In this document: piece by piece, positions 25,137 to 34,103 of the stretch | Layout: each line of letters starts with the position of its first letter | How positions within the stretch are numbered: position 1 is the stretch's first letter | Assembly: GCF_049065735.1 (NCBI RefSeq) | Contig: NZ_JBAKHD010000003.1 | Span: 1-64,000 of the forward strand | Source of the DNA: Paramesorhizobium sp049065735 | Lineage (GTDB): Bacteria; Pseudomonadota; Alphaproteobacteria; Rhizobiales; Rhizobiaceae | Length of the DNA stretch: 64,000 nucleotides | Direction of reading: 5' to 3' | Position numbers and translations under genes: made by a program | The notes under the pieces: generated by a model | What the model was told of the DNA's origin: nothing | Database searches by the model: none | Seen by the model: only the letters and a program-made list of their open reading frames with translations

Positions 25137-26546
25137 TTACCTCACCGCATTGAGGAGATCGTCGAGCATCGCGCCGACGGTTGAAAGAATCCGGCTTGAC
25201 GCGCTGAACGATTGTTCGATTTCGAGCATCAGCGCCATCTCTTCGTTGATATCGACGCCCGTGGCGTTGGAGAGCGCCTCTTCGGCGCGCGAGGCAACGA
25301 TCGCGTTGTAGTCCTGGTTCTCCGTGACGATCTTGCGCTTGCCTTCAAGCCAGCCGGAGGAGGCAGCGCTGTAATCGACGATGCTCAAATTCGTACCAAG
25401 GCCCGCCGCCGGATCGAACGGGCGCTTCTCGCCCATGAGGCCGATCAGCTGCTGCAGCCGCCCGGAGAAGCCAGCCGCGTTGTCCTGGTTGTATATGTCG
25501 CCGTGACCGTCGCGCAGCAGTTCCGGATTGCCGCCTTCGGAGCGTATATAGTCTGACGGGACATGGATCGTCCCCGCGACGCCCGGCTTGGTCAGGTCGC
25601 CCGTATGGCTGAAAAGCCCGGTCTGCCCGCCCTCCTCCGAGAAGATGCCGACGAGGCCGCGCGCTATTTCATCGAGCTGGCTCTGATAATCAGGCGCGAT
25701 CTGGTCGCGCAGTTGCAGAAGGCCGGAGAGGCGGCCCGTGCCATAGGGCTGGTCGAACGTGCCATGCGAGAGCGGCACGCCATCCACATAGACATTGTTG
25801 CCGCTCGTGCCCGGCGCGAAGCCCGGCGTCGGCTCGAAGCTCACCTGGCGCGCCGTTTTCTCGAACAGCGTCACCCCATTGTCGGCGAAGATCACCATGT
25901 CATTGTCGCTGCGCGTCATCGTGGTGATGCCGATTTCGCCCGAGAGGTCCTTCAGGATCGCATCGCGCTGGTCGAGATAGTCGGAAACATCCGCCCCGGC
26001 GCGCGTGCCGCTGACGATCTTGTTGTTGACCTCTTCGAACCGGGACAGCAGCTTGTTGATGTCATCGACCGAGGTGGCGATATCCTGGTCCGCATCGGCG
26101 CGCAATTGCTGGATCTGCGTCGTTCCCTCATTGAGCGCCTTGGCGAGGTCCACGGCCTTGTTGATCGCCGCGTCGCCCGTCGTCCCCTGCCCCGGCTGCG
26201 CGGCATAGGTCGTAAGCGCATCGCGCAGATCGCCGATGAGCGCGGCGGGCGATCCGGCATAGTCGTTGGCGGAGTAGAGCGAGGAGAGACGGTCGAGCCC
26301 GGCGGCGAGCGTGTTCGAAGCCGTGGTCTGGCTGTTGGCCTCGATATAGCGCGTCAGCAGCGCCTCATCCGCCGCGCGCCCGGCATTCACATAGACCGAG
26401 CCGTATGGCCCCGACACCACCGACGAGATGCGCCGGACATAGTTTGGATCGCTTGCGCCCGCGATGTTCCGGGAGACGACCGCCGTCTTCTTCGACGCAG
26501 CGGCCAGGGAATTCTGGGCCGTAAGCAATGCAGAACTAAGTGACAT
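25137..26546 (-). CDS. flgK: Hook-filament junction protein FlgK
   Basis: Secreted protein of 469 residues. I start at MSLSSALLTAQNSLAAAS; the open frame runs 36 codons further upstream through untranslated DNA. Rod-hook family motif NIAGASDPNYVRR and the C-terminal helix NEEMALMLEIEQSFSASSRILSTVGAMLDDLLN are present. A stable hairpin (26637-26664) lies between flgE and this gene. Confidence 0.95.
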   Translation of the reverse strand: MSLSSALLTAQNSLAAASKKTAVVSRNIAGASDPNYVRRISSVVSGPYGSVYVNAGRAADEALLTRYIEANSQTTASNTLAAGLDRLSSLYSANDYAGSPAALIGDLRDALTTYAAQPGQGTTGDAAINKAVDLAKALNEGTTQIQQLRADADQDIATSVDDINKLLSRFEEVNNKIVSGTRAGADVSDYLDQRDAILKDLSGEIGITTMTRSDNDMVIFADNGVTLFEKTARQVSFEPTPGFAPGTSGNNVYVDGVPLSHGTFDQPYGTGRLSGLLQLRDQIAPDYQSQLDEIARGLVGIFSEEGGQTGLFSHTGDLTKPGVAGTIHVPSDYIRSEGGNPELLRDGHGDIYNQDNAAGFSGRLQQLIGLMGEKRPFDPAAGLGTNLSIVDYSAASSGWLEGKRKIVTENQDYNAIVASRAEEALSNATGVDINEEMALMLEIEQSFSASSRILSTVGAMLDDLLNAVR

Positions 26547-26636
26547 TTTTGATCCAATTCCCGCCAGTATTGGAAGCGTATTGTGGCGAAATCCCGGTAT
26601 CTGATGGCAAAATCCCGGAGAAATCGTGTCTATAAG

Positions 26637-26664
26637 AAGGCCGGGCGCCCGCACCCCCGACCTT
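26637..26664 (-). terminator. Hairpin between flgE and flgK
   Basis: On the minus strand AAGGTCGGG pairs with CCCGGCCTT (one G-U pair) and the sequence TCTTATAG follows. It lies 13 bp after the flgE stop. It could be a partial terminator that makes flgE more abundant than flgK and flgL, as hook protein needs many more copies. Confidence 0.5.
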
Positions 26665-26676
26665 TAAGCTGTAAAA

Positions 26677-27930
26677 CTATCGCTTGAGGTTCACGAGCAC
26701 ATCCATCAAATCCGCCCCCGTCTGGAAGGCCTTGGAATTGGCGGTGTAGCTGCGCTGCGCCTCGATCATCTCGGTCAGTTCCTCGGCGATATCCGCGTTC
26801 GACTCCTCGAGCGCGCCGGAGGAAATGCTGCCAAGGCCGTTATCCCCGGGAAATCCGAGCTGGATGTCGCCGGAGTCGGCGCTCGGCGAATAGACATTGC
26901 CGGAAAGCACTTTCATATTGTCCGGGCTCGCCACATTGCCGAGCGGAATGCGGTAAATCTCGCGCTGGCTGCCGTTTTCGTAGAGCGCGATCACCGAGCC
27001 GTCGTCGCCGATATCGACGCTCTTGATGGCGCTGGGGCCCTGCCCGTCGATCTTCGCCTCATAGACCGTGTATTTGCCGCTGAGCTGCTTCGTCGCGGAA
27101 AGATCGAGATTGAGCGTCTGGCCGCCCGGAATATCGATCTCAAGCTTACCGTCGCCGCCCGTCAGCTTGCCCGAGTTGGCGTCGAACGTCATGGTGGAGG
27201 TTGCAAGCGCCGCCTCCGAATAGGGAAACCCGCCGCTGGCCGATGCCTTCGACTGGTCATAAACGGCGACCTGCCACTGATTGTCCGCGGTCTTGCTGAA
27301 ATAGACGTCGAGGATCACCGCCTTGCCGAGATTGTCGTAGGCGACGAGCGAGGTCTTGTTGGTGTATTTCGAGTTCGCGTCATTGGCCCCGGCCGCAGGC
27401 GGCGGCACGATATCGGCATCGGCAGGCAGATTGACCGTGAACTTGCCGTTGCGGCTTGGATCGGCGACCAGATCCATCTGCGCGATGTTGATCTTTTCCA
27501 GCCCCTGGAAGCCGTTGGCGACGTTGCTGACCTGCCCGTTCACGACAGGATAGCCCATGAGGTAATAGCCGGCGGTGTTGTAGAGAAAACCGTCCGGGTC
27601 CTTCACGAACGAGCCCGAGCGCGTGAGATAGGGCGTCCCGTTCGCATTGCTGACGACGAAGAAACCATTTCCGTCAATGGCAAGATCGGTCGGCGAGTCC
27701 GAGGGACGAATGCCGCCCTGTTCGGAAATCCCGTAGCGCACATCTGTCTTCACGCTGCCGGAATTATACTGCCCGTCCGTCGACGGCAGCACCAGCGAAG
27801 AGAATTGCGTGCTGGCGCGCTTATAGCCTGCCGTGGAGGAATTGGCGATATTGTCGGCGACTGCCGAAAGCCGGTTCACCTGGGCATTCATGCCCGAAAC
27901 GCCGGTACGCATCATTCCATAAAGGCTCAT
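26677..27930 (-). CDS. flgE: Flagellar hook protein FlgE
   Basis: Structural hook protein of 417 residues. The N-terminus MSLYGMMRTGVSGMNAQVNRLSAVADNIANSSTAGYKR and C-terminus EELTEMIEAQRSYTANSKAFQTGADLMDVLVNLKR are the rod-hook family ends. GGAGAC precedes the ATG. The open frame extends 46 codons upstream, across the candidate FtcR box, and should not be used. It follows ftcR directly, as in Brucella. Confidence 0.96.
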   Translation of the reverse strand: MSLYGMMRTGVSGMNAQVNRLSAVADNIANSSTAGYKRASTQFSSLVLPSTDGQYNSGSVKTDVRYGISEQGGIRPSDSPTDLAIDGNGFFVVSNANGTPYLTRSGSFVKDPDGFLYNTAGYYLMGYPVVNGQVSNVANGFQGLEKINIAQMDLVADPSRNGKFTVNLPADADIVPPPAAGANDANSKYTNKTSLVAYDNLGKAVILDVYFSKTADNQWQVAVYDQSKASASGGFPYSEAALATSTMTFDANSGKLTGGDGKLEIDIPGGQTLNLDLSATKQLSGKYTVYEAKIDGQGPSAIKSVDIGDDGSVIALYENGSQREIYRIPLGNVASPDNMKVLSGNVYSPSADSGDIQLGFPGDNGLGSISSGALEESNADIAEELTEMIEAQRSYTANSKAFQTGADLMDVLVNLKR

Positions 27931-28015
27931 AGGTGTCTCCTGGAGCATTCGCGGGCCAGGCAGCGCCTGAGATCGCGGAATGCGGTAAAACCAAATTTGG
28001 GAATCCCGGAATCCG

Positions 28016-28043
28016 AGGCTAGTCCACGGCGCTTGCGTGAACC
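28016..28043 (-). promoter_or_regulatory. Candidate FtcR box before flgE
   Basis: Leftward half-sites are TTCACGCAAGC and GCCGTGGACTA. The first half differs from the fliF site by one base; the second keeps the CTA end. It lies 85 bp before the flgE ATG, farther than at the other operons, in the ftcR-flgE gap. Confidence 0.5.
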
Positions 28044-28119
28044 TGATGCCCCCTCGGGGATTACTCACGATTTACTGGGAAAGCGGTACACGGGCAGGCC
28101 GGGAATCCGGCCCGGCGAA

Positions 28120-28806
28120 TTACTCGATGTTGATGCAGTAGCCGAGGAAGCGCTTGGAATCGATGGGGTCGTAACCGAGCCGCTCCCGAAGCTTCTTGCG
28201 CAGCTTGCTGATATGGCTTTCGACCACGTTCTCCTCGACATCAGCGTCGAAGATTCCGTAGATGGCGTTGAAGATTTGCGTCTTGTTGAGCCGGCGGCCG
28301 CGATTGGCGATGAGATATTCGAGAATGCGCCGCTCGCGCCGGGGCAGGATGAACTCGACGCCGTTGACCTGCGGGTCGCGCCCGTCGGAGAACACCCGGA
28401 TCGGCCCGACCTGCGTGCCCAGCGCCTCGCCCTTTGCAGCATCGACGCCCGCCCGGCGGCGGATGGCGTTGATGCGCGCCATGATCTCGCGGACATGCAC
28501 GGGCTTGCGCACCACATCATCGACGCCCGACTGGAACAGCTCCAGCGTATGCTCCAGCGATTGGGTCTCGTTAACAGCGATCACAGGCGCGGGAGAACGC
28601 TCGCGGATCTTGGGTGGAAGATGGTTGCGATTGGCGCACTCGCCGATCAGGAAGGCTTCGACCGCCAGAATATCGCTCTGCGCGACGCTGTCGACCCACT
28701 CGCCGAAATCATCGGGAGAAAAACCTGTCGTTGAAATGCCTTCACGTCCGAACCACGCGGAATATCCGCTGGTCACAAGGTTGCGTTCGTCCACAACCAC
28801 AATCAT
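28120..28806 (-). CDS. ftcR: Flagellar two-component-type regulator FtcR
   Basis: OmpR-family regulator of 228 residues, the flagellar master activator described in Brucella (also related to Rem of Sinorhizobium). It has an N-terminal receiver-like domain (1-115) and a C-terminal winged helix (ILPRRERRILEYLIANRGRRLNKTQIFNAIYG...VVESHISKLRKKL). The receiver looks degenerate: where the phospho-acceptor aspartate is expected I see DILAVEAFLIGE with no clear Asp. No histidine kinase is nearby. It probably binds the 28-bp boxes before flagellar operons. Confidence 0.95.
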   Translation of the reverse strand: MIVVVDERNLVTSGYSAWFGREGISTTGFSPDDFGEWVDSVAQSDILAVEAFLIGECANRNHLPPKIRERSPAPVIAVNETQSLEHTLELFQSGVDDVVRKPVHVREIMARINAIRRRAGVDAAKGEALGTQVGPIRVFSDGRDPQVNGVEFILPRRERRILEYLIANRGRRLNKTQIFNAIYGIFDADVEENVVESHISKLRKKLRERLGYDPIDSKRFLGYCINIE

Positions 28807-29002
28807 CGGCCCGCCTCCGAATCAGTCTGTGCCCCGTATGGTTAACGGATAACTGGCGCGATGACTCGCCAGCAATCACAATTTATTAGGGGCACTGATT
28901 TGGAGAGGTGGGTGAGTCAAAAATGCCACAGGGTCGGAAGGCCGGGAACAAGAAGCACCCGTCATCCTCCCTATATAAAACTGTAACGCGGGATGGAATT
29001 CA

Positions 29003-29018
29003 CATTTGTTGACAAATG
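29003..29018. promoter_or_regulatory. Inverted repeat between transglycosylase and ftcR
   Basis: CATTTGT and ACAAATG (7-bp arms, 2-bp spacer) lie 9 bp past the transglycosylase stop and about 200 bp before ftcR. No T-run follows on the minus strand, so it is more likely an operator or an mRNA end hairpin than a classic terminator. The rest of 28807-29002 shows no gene. Confidence 0.35.
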
Positions 29019-29027
29019 GTTACCTGA

Positions 29028-29633
29028 CTATCCGAAGCAGAATTTGCGCGCCTGCGCCGTCCAGTTCCCGAAGCCGGTGGCCACCATATTTTCCATCACC
29101 CGGCACACATATTTCTTCTGCGCCGGGTTGTTGTTGGGTCCGGCGTGGTAGCGGGCCACCGCCAGCGTCCAGCTTCCCTCGCGTGCGCGGAGCTCCCTAA
29201 GGAAGCGCGCCGCGTAATCGACATTGGCGTGCGGCTCCAGCATCTGCGCCACCGAGGGGAACTTGTTCCCGTGAAAGTAGTGGTTGATCTGCATGCAGCC
29301 GAGGTCGATCAGCTTCGCCCCCTGCCGCTGCGCTTCGCTAAAACCCATGAGCGCCGCCGAGGCTGAGGGAAAGAATTTAGCCTTCCCCTCGATATTCATC
29401 GCATAGGGCTGGAGCGAATTTTTGCGCCCCGTTTCGGTCAGCCCCACCGCATAGAGAATGCCGATGGGGATGCCATATTTGGCCGAGGCCTTGTGCATCT
29501 CCCGCTCGCAGGAATTCTCCGCTCGCGCCGGAACCGGAACCAGCAGGCTAGACGACAAGACCGCGAGACAGGCGGCGGCCCTGAGGCGCCTCCACGGTCG
29601 CGGACGCCCCGCCCCGCTGGCCCTGCTCGTCAT
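29028..29633 (-). CDS. Secreted lytic transglycosylase-like protein (SLT domain)
   Basis: Protein of 201 residues. A basic N-terminus and hydrophobic stretch (LRAAACLAVLSSSLLVPVPARA) form a signal peptide. The SLT domain has the catalytic glutamate in YAVGLTETGRKNS and LGCMQINHYFHG. It probably opens peptidoglycan for the rod, replacing the muramidase half missing from FlgJ. Its 5' end overlaps fliK by 86 bp in another frame. An ATG at 29666 with GAGAGGA before it is an alternative start. Confidence 0.85.
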   Translation of the reverse strand: MTSRASGAGRPRPWRRLRAAACLAVLSSSLLVPVPARAENSCEREMHKASAKYGIPIGILYAVGLTETGRKNSLQPYAMNIEGKAKFFPSASAALMGFSEAQRQGAKLIDLGCMQINHYFHGNKFPSVAQMLEPHANVDYAARFLRELRAREGSWTLAVARYHAGPNNNPAQKKYVCRVMENMVATGFGNWTAQARKFCFG

Positions 29634-30825
29634 CCATCCATGACCCGCGCTGATCCCTGTTGCCATTCCTCTCTCCCTGCATCTGGGTCTGCGGTTGTCC
29701 GCTGCTCCGCCCGCCGGACTGGTCCTGCGCGGCGAAATTCTGCTGCCCCGGCTGACCGTTGCCCATATTCGCCGTGGAAGAATTGGGCCGCTCCGTTACC
29801 GTGATGGCGACGACCGCATTGTCGCCGAGACCCGCCGACTGCAGCGCCTTGCCGAGCATGTCACGGTCGGCGGCAAGCCGCTCCGCCGTGTCGCGCCGGT
29901 CGGCCATCAGTTCCACCTGCAATCCCTCGGGAACGAGCCGGAGCCGCGCATTGACGGTCCCAAGCTCTTCCGGCTGCAGACGGATGTGAAGCGTTCTGGC
30001 GACGCCATAGCTGCGCTCCGAGACGACATCCACGCCCGTGATATGCATGGGCTGCCGCACCGGCTGAGCCGCGCCTGCCGGCGCGTGCGGAGCGGCGGGC
30101 GGGCTTGGTGCATTGCTTGTGCCCTGCGTTGCCGGCTGCGCCCGTTCCGCATTGGGGGCCGGCTCGCTGCGTTGAGGCTGGCTCGGCGCGTCCGGCTGCT
30201 GCGGAGCCCGCGGCTCGCCCTTCGTCTCCATCTGCGGGCTCGCCGCCTCCGCCTTAGGGGACGCTGCGCTATTCACCGCGGGCGCGTTTCCGCCCGGCTG
30301 TTGCGGAGCGACAGCCGTATGGCTGGCCTGCTTCTGCTCCGCCTTTGGCTCTGCCCGCTCCACTGGCTTCACGCGGTCTGCCTTGGGGGCATCAGCGCCC
30401 ACCTCAATTGCCGCGTCGACAGGAATTTCATCGCCCGCATCGTCGGCGGTGGTCTTCTTCTCCCCTGCCTTCGTTCCCTCTGCCTTCGGCATAAGGGTAT
30501 CCGCTTCCGCGCTTGCCGCCGCGGTTTCCGTGCTTTTCGTCAGGAACGGATCGAGCGCCAGCATGGCCTGCGCCGCGAACTCCGAAAGCGGATCGGGCTC
30601 CCGCGTCTCACGCTTGCCTTCGTCCGTATCCGCCTCCTCCGGCTTCTCAACCCGCTCGCCGCGCGGCTCGATCTTCTCCGCCAACTCGCGCACCAGCGCC
30701 TCGAAACCGGCCGCTTCCTTCGGATCGGCCTCCTTCTCATTGGCGTGAAGCGCGTGCTTGCCGCCCATGCGCGCGACGTGAACAGAAGACTGCGTCATCT
30801 GCGGCAGGATATCCTTGATTGTCAT
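29548..30825 (-). CDS. fliK: Flagellar hook-length control protein FliK (MotD)
   Basis: Secreted ruler protein of 425 residues. The first 270 residues are low-complexity, rich in Ala, Pro, Glu and Lys. The C-terminal domain (LHIRLQPEELGTVNARLRLVPEGLQVELMADRRDTAERLAADRDML) is the FliK core. MotD of Sinorhizobium was shown to be FliK. It overlaps motC by 4 bp and the transglycosylase gene by 86 bp. Confidence 0.9.
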   Translation of the reverse strand: MTIKDILPQMTQSSVHVARMGGKHALHANEKEADPKEAAGFEALVRELAEKIEPRGERVEKPEEADTDEGKRETREPDPLSEFAAQAMLALDPFLTKSTETAAASAEADTLMPKAEGTKAGEKKTTADDAGDEIPVDAAIEVGADAPKADRVKPVERAEPKAEQKQASHTAVAPQQPGGNAPAVNSAASPKAEAASPQMETKGEPRAPQQPDAPSQPQRSEPAPNAERAQPATQGTSNAPSPPAAPHAPAGAAQPVRQPMHITGVDVVSERSYGVARTLHIRLQPEELGTVNARLRLVPEGLQVELMADRRDTAERLAADRDMLGKALQSAGLGDNAVVAITVTERPNSSTANMGNGQPGQQNFAAQDQSGGRSSGQPQTQMQGERNGNRDQRGSWMDDEQGQRGGASATVEAPQGRRLSRGLVV

Positions 30826-32258
30826 TGTGTTTTTCCGAGCAGCCGGTCGATTTCGGCCAGCTTCTTCCTTGTTTCGTCCACGGTTTCCGCTACCGCGGGA
30901 TCAGCGGGCTGGGTTTCAATGCCGGGCTCGATCCATTCGGGGCTCGCCTCCTCCTTGTCAGCCGAGGCCGGAACCGGCTTTGCGCTAGGCTCGCGCACGA
31001 CACGCCCCGCCATCGCCTCCGCCGCGTCGAGCAGCCGCTGGTCGCGCTCATGCAGCCGGTCCCTCGGTATTTCCGAGAGCGTGCGGATCGCCTCGCCCGC
31101 GCCGGTGGAGGCCGCCGTGCTTGCCGCAGAATAAAGCCGTGCCTGCGCGTCGTCGAGGCCCAGTTGCCGCGCCAGTTCCACCGCCTTGGCCGAGGTGAAG
31201 CGGGAGCGCTCCATCTGCCCGTCGAGCAGCGCGCCGCGTGCGACGCGCAGGTAAAACGCCCGCTGCGCCATGGGGCTTGCAAACCGCATCAATTCCGCGA
31301 TGTCGTCGTTGGTGATGCCGTCCTTCAGCTGCATCAGTGCATCGACGAATTGCAGGTAAAAATCCTCCGCATAGGGCGAGCGGGAGAATCGCTGGAGGTA
31401 ATTGCGCGCCAGCAGCTTCACCTTGTTCGCATCGTTCAAGCGCGCTGCAGTCTTGAGGCTGCGCCGGATCGCCGCCTCCTCGAAAAGCGAGCCCGGCATC
31501 GAGACGCGGATCGTATCGAGCCGCTTCATCGCCAGCGCCGGATCGCTGGACGCAAGCGGCGGCGAAGTCACCAGATAGATCGAGGCCACCAGCTCCGGCG
31601 GAAGGCCTGGCGGCAGCGGCTCGGCGAACTGCTTCACCGCCTCCGCCGTGTTGGCGTCCGTATAGGCGAGCGCGCCAGCCACCAGCCGGGGCGCAAGCAC
31701 CTCCGGCGGCGCGGCCTTGAGGATGTTCCGCACGATCTCCGGATTGCCGCCATTCAGGAGGTAAATCACCGCCGCATGGAGGTTATCTGGCCGCGACCAC
31801 ACATCCGAAGGACTCGCCTGCATCTGCCCCGCAATACGCGCCAGCACGCGGTTCAGCATCGCGAGCGCCTCGGGCTTTCCCGCAACGACCTGATCCTGCA
31901 GCATGCGCAGCGAGCGGACGAGCTGGTACGGCTCGAGCTTGGGCAAAGGTGACGCGGCGAACGCGCCCGTGGGGAGGAGCGCGGTGGAGGCGGCGAGGAG
32001 AAGAATGCGTAGAGGGATAACGATTTTAAGGGAAGCGCTAGGCGCCCCCCTCTGCCCTGCCGGGCATCTCCCCCGCAAGGGGGGAGATTGGCTGTCCCGG
32101 CCCAGGGCGCTTGCCTTACAAAGTTGGCGATTGGCGAAAGCGGAGATGAGGGCGTAATCTCCCCCCTTGCGGGGGAGATGTCCGGCAGGACAGAGGGGGG
32201 CGCTGTCCCGCCGACCTTCCCGTTTTAATAAGAAATACGCTAGCCAGTGTATTCTCAT
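30822..32258 (-). CDS. motC: Periplasmic motility protein MotC with an in-frame repeat near its N-terminus
   Basis: Periplasmic protein of 478 residues in this reading, found in rhizobia, that works with MotB for motor rotation. Translation starts at an ATG overlapping the motB stop. It then runs through a family-1 repeat (PLCPAGHLPRKGGD ... PPLRGRCPAGQRG) before reaching the hydrophobic core VIPLRILLLAASTALL and the cleavage region GAFAA. No ATG, GTG or TTG lies between the repeat and the core, so an unusual N-terminal extension of about 80 residues seems forced. Without the repeat the signal peptide would start the protein. Confidence 0.85.
   Translation of the reverse strand: MRIHWLAYFLLKREGRRDSAPLCPAGHLPRKGGDYALISAFANRQLCKASALGRDSQSPPLRGRCPAGQRGAPSASLKIVIPLRILLLAASTALLPTGAFAASPLPKLEPYQLVRSLRMLQDQVVAGKPEALAMLNRVLARIAGQMQASPSDVWSRPDNLHAAVIYLLNGGNPEIVRNILKAAPPEVLAPRLVAGALAYTDANTAEAVKQFAEPLPPGLPPELVASIYLVTSPPLASSDPALAMKRLDTIRVSMPGSLFEEAAIRRSLKTAARLNDANKVKLLARNYLQRFSRSPYAEDFYLQFVDALMQLKDGITNDDIAELMRFASPMAQRAFYLRVARGALLDGQMERSRFTSAKAVELARQLGLDDAQARLYSAASTAASTGAGEAIRTLSEIPRDRLHERDQRLLDAAEAMAGRVVREPSAKPVPASADKEEASPEWIEPGIETQPADPAVAETVDETRKKLAEIDRLLGKTQ
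32042..32203. repeat. Palindromic repeat, family 1, copy A (inside motC)
   Basis: Outer arms CCCCCTCTGCCCTGCCGGGC and its near-complement each carry an inner hairpin around CCCGCAAGGGGG. The variable middle is about 60 bp. It is read in frame within motC between the start codon and the signal-peptide core. Confidence 0.9.
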
Positions 32259-33448
32259 CACGGCGCCGTCTTCAAAAATATATCGATCCGCCGGTTCTCC
32301 GCCGCGTTGGGATCATCAGCCTTCTTCGGCTGCCGGTCCGCATATCCCTCCACGCGCAGCACGCGCTTTTCATCCAGCCCGCCACGCACCAGCATGTAAT
32401 AGGCCATCTGCGCGCGGGCGGAGGAGAGTCGCCAATTGTCATAGGTGGCGCTCTTGAAGGGGCGCGCATCCGTGTGGCCGCTGATGATCACGTCGCCCTT
32501 GCGCTCCGAGATGATCTTCGCGATCTTCTCCATCACCTCGACCACGCGCCGGTCCGGCTTGGCGGAGCCGATGGCGAACATGCCGTAGTCGATCTTGTCG
32601 GTAAGCTGGATCATCACACCGCCTTCGGCAGGCACGACGGTGATATCGGGGCTGTTCCCCGTCTTCGCGCCGGCGGTGGCCTCGGCGATGTCCTTCGCCA
32701 GCTTTTGCGCTTCCGCCCCACCAGCAGCGTCCGCGCCCTCCTGCGCCGCTTTTGCCGGGCCGGCTTCCCCCTTGGCTTCCTTCGCGGGCTCGTCCTTGGG
32801 CTTTTCGGCAGCGCCGTCCTGTTTCTCAGCCTTGTCTTTCCCGGCCTCGCCCGCCTCCTTGGCAGCCTTCGGCGGCGCGGGCTCGGCGATGGCGGGGAAG
32901 AGCTCGTCATCGGCGCGGTTCGACCAGTAATCCGGGTTGAACGGGTCGCGATAGGCCTTGCCGCCTTCCGATCCCGTCAGCGGTCCGGCAATGCTCGCGC
33001 CACCCTCGCCCGCCTTCGACTGGTTCTGCAAGACGCCGCTCTGATTGGCGATGTCGGCGAGCACCGCATAGGGCTCTTTGAACATCAGCCGCTCCTCAGC
33101 CTCCGTCGGCACCTGGGCCTTCTGGTCGTTGATGACCTTGGTGCCGTCCTCGGTCTTGGTGTCGCTCTCGAAGCGGACCTTGCCCTCATTCTGGTCGATT
33201 TCCTCGACGCCCTTGCGGCTCGAATGCCGGTCCACCAGCTTGACCGGGTTGAAATAGCTCGCCACCGCCGCCTTGGTTTCCTCATTGGTGGCGTTGATCA
33301 GCCACATCACAAGGAAGAAGGCCATCATCGCCGTCATGAAATCCGCATAGGCGATCTTCCACACGCCGCCATGATGCTCGTCATGGTCGTCGCCATGGCC
33401 CCGGCGCACGATGATGATTTCACGATCGGTCTCGGGATCCCGGTTCAT
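32258..33448 (-). CDS. motB: Flagellar motor stator protein MotB
   Basis: Stator protein of 396 residues. The membrane helix and its proton-binding aspartate lie in WKIAYADFMTAMMAFFLVMWLINATNEE (about residues 32-59). A long Lys/Glu/Ala-rich linker follows (about residues 190-240). The C-terminal OmpA-like peptidoglycan-binding domain has ISGHTDARPF and LSSARAQMAYYML. It overlaps both the FliH-like gene and motC. Its partner MotA is encoded at 49987-50859. Confidence 0.95.
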   Translation of the reverse strand: MNRDPETDREIIIVRRGHGDDHDEHHGGVWKIAYADFMTAMMAFFLVMWLINATNEETKAAVASYFNPVKLVDRHSSRKGVEEIDQNEGKVRFESDTKTEDGTKVINDQKAQVPTEAEERLMFKEPYAVLADIANQSGVLQNQSKAGEGGASIAGPLTGSEGGKAYRDPFNPDYWSNRADDELFPAIAEPAPPKAAKEAGEAGKDKAEKQDGAAEKPKDEPAKEAKGEAGPAKAAQEGADAAGGAEAQKLAKDIAEATAGAKTGNSPDITVVPAEGGVMIQLTDKIDYGMFAIGSAKPDRRVVEVMEKIAKIISERKGDVIISGHTDARPFKSATYDNWRLSSARAQMAYYMLVRGGLDEKRVLRVEGYADRQPKKADDPNAAENRRIDIFLKTAP

Positions 33449-34101
33449 CGGATCAATGCTTTCAATTCTGCGAGGATAGGCGCGAGCCGCGTTTCGATGA
33501 TGCGCTCGTCAAGCCGCAGGCTGAGTTCCGCCGCATCCGCCTCGATGGGAATGAAATTTTCGGACGCGAAGCCCTCAAGGCTATGCAGCGCATCGAGAAG
33601 ATCGCGGGGGCCCCGGATTTCCATGCCCATCGCCGCAGGGAGACAGGCCGTGACCTGCCGCGCGAAATCGGCGACCGCCGCCCGTTCGATATGCGCGGCG
33701 ATGAGCGGCTCGAGCAGCTCCGCCAACTGGCGCGAGAACGAAGCCTCCAGTGTCTCAAGGGCAGCCTGCATCTGCGCCGTCAGCCGGTCTGCCGTTTCGC
33801 TTAAGGCAGCCGCCCTGATTCCGGCGATTTCTTCTTCATGCGCCCGCTGTACGCGCTGCTTTTCCGCCTCGTAGAGCGCATCCGCCTCCGCCCGGCCCGC
33901 TTCACGCCCTGCCTCGAAGGCCTGCTTCACCTGCAATTCGGCATCGACCGCCGCTTCGAACGCCTGTTCGGGGCTGGCCTCGTCCAAGGGTTCCGGTTCA
34001 GGCTCTTCCTCGCGCAAGGCGGGCAGGATCACCACCCGCTCATCGGGAATCCGGCGCGGCGAAAAGTCGGTGAGAAAGCTGGCGATGGAAACGGCGCTCA
34101 T
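33445..34101 (-). CDS. fliH: FliH-like flagellar export protein
   Basis: Protein of 218 residues. An acidic N-terminus is followed by a helical region with regular Ala/Glu spacing (AFEAGREAGRAEADALYEAEKQRVQRAHEEEIAGIRAA) and a C-terminal domain like V-ATPase subunit E. This fits FliH, which regulates the ATPase FliI. It starts 2 bp after fliF and overlaps motB by 4 bp. Similarity is weak at family level, so position supports the call. Confidence 0.7.
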   Translation of the reverse strand: MSAVSIASFLTDFSPRRIPDERVVILPALREEEPEPEPLDEASPEQAFEAAVDAELQVKQAFEAGREAGRAEADALYEAEKQRVQRAHEEEIAGIRAAALSETADRLTAQMQAALETLEASFSRQLAELLEPLIAAHIERAAVADFARQVTACLPAAMGMEIRGPRDLLDALHSLEGFASENFIPIEADAAELSLRLDERIIETRLAPILAELKALIR

Positions 34102-34103
34102 CG

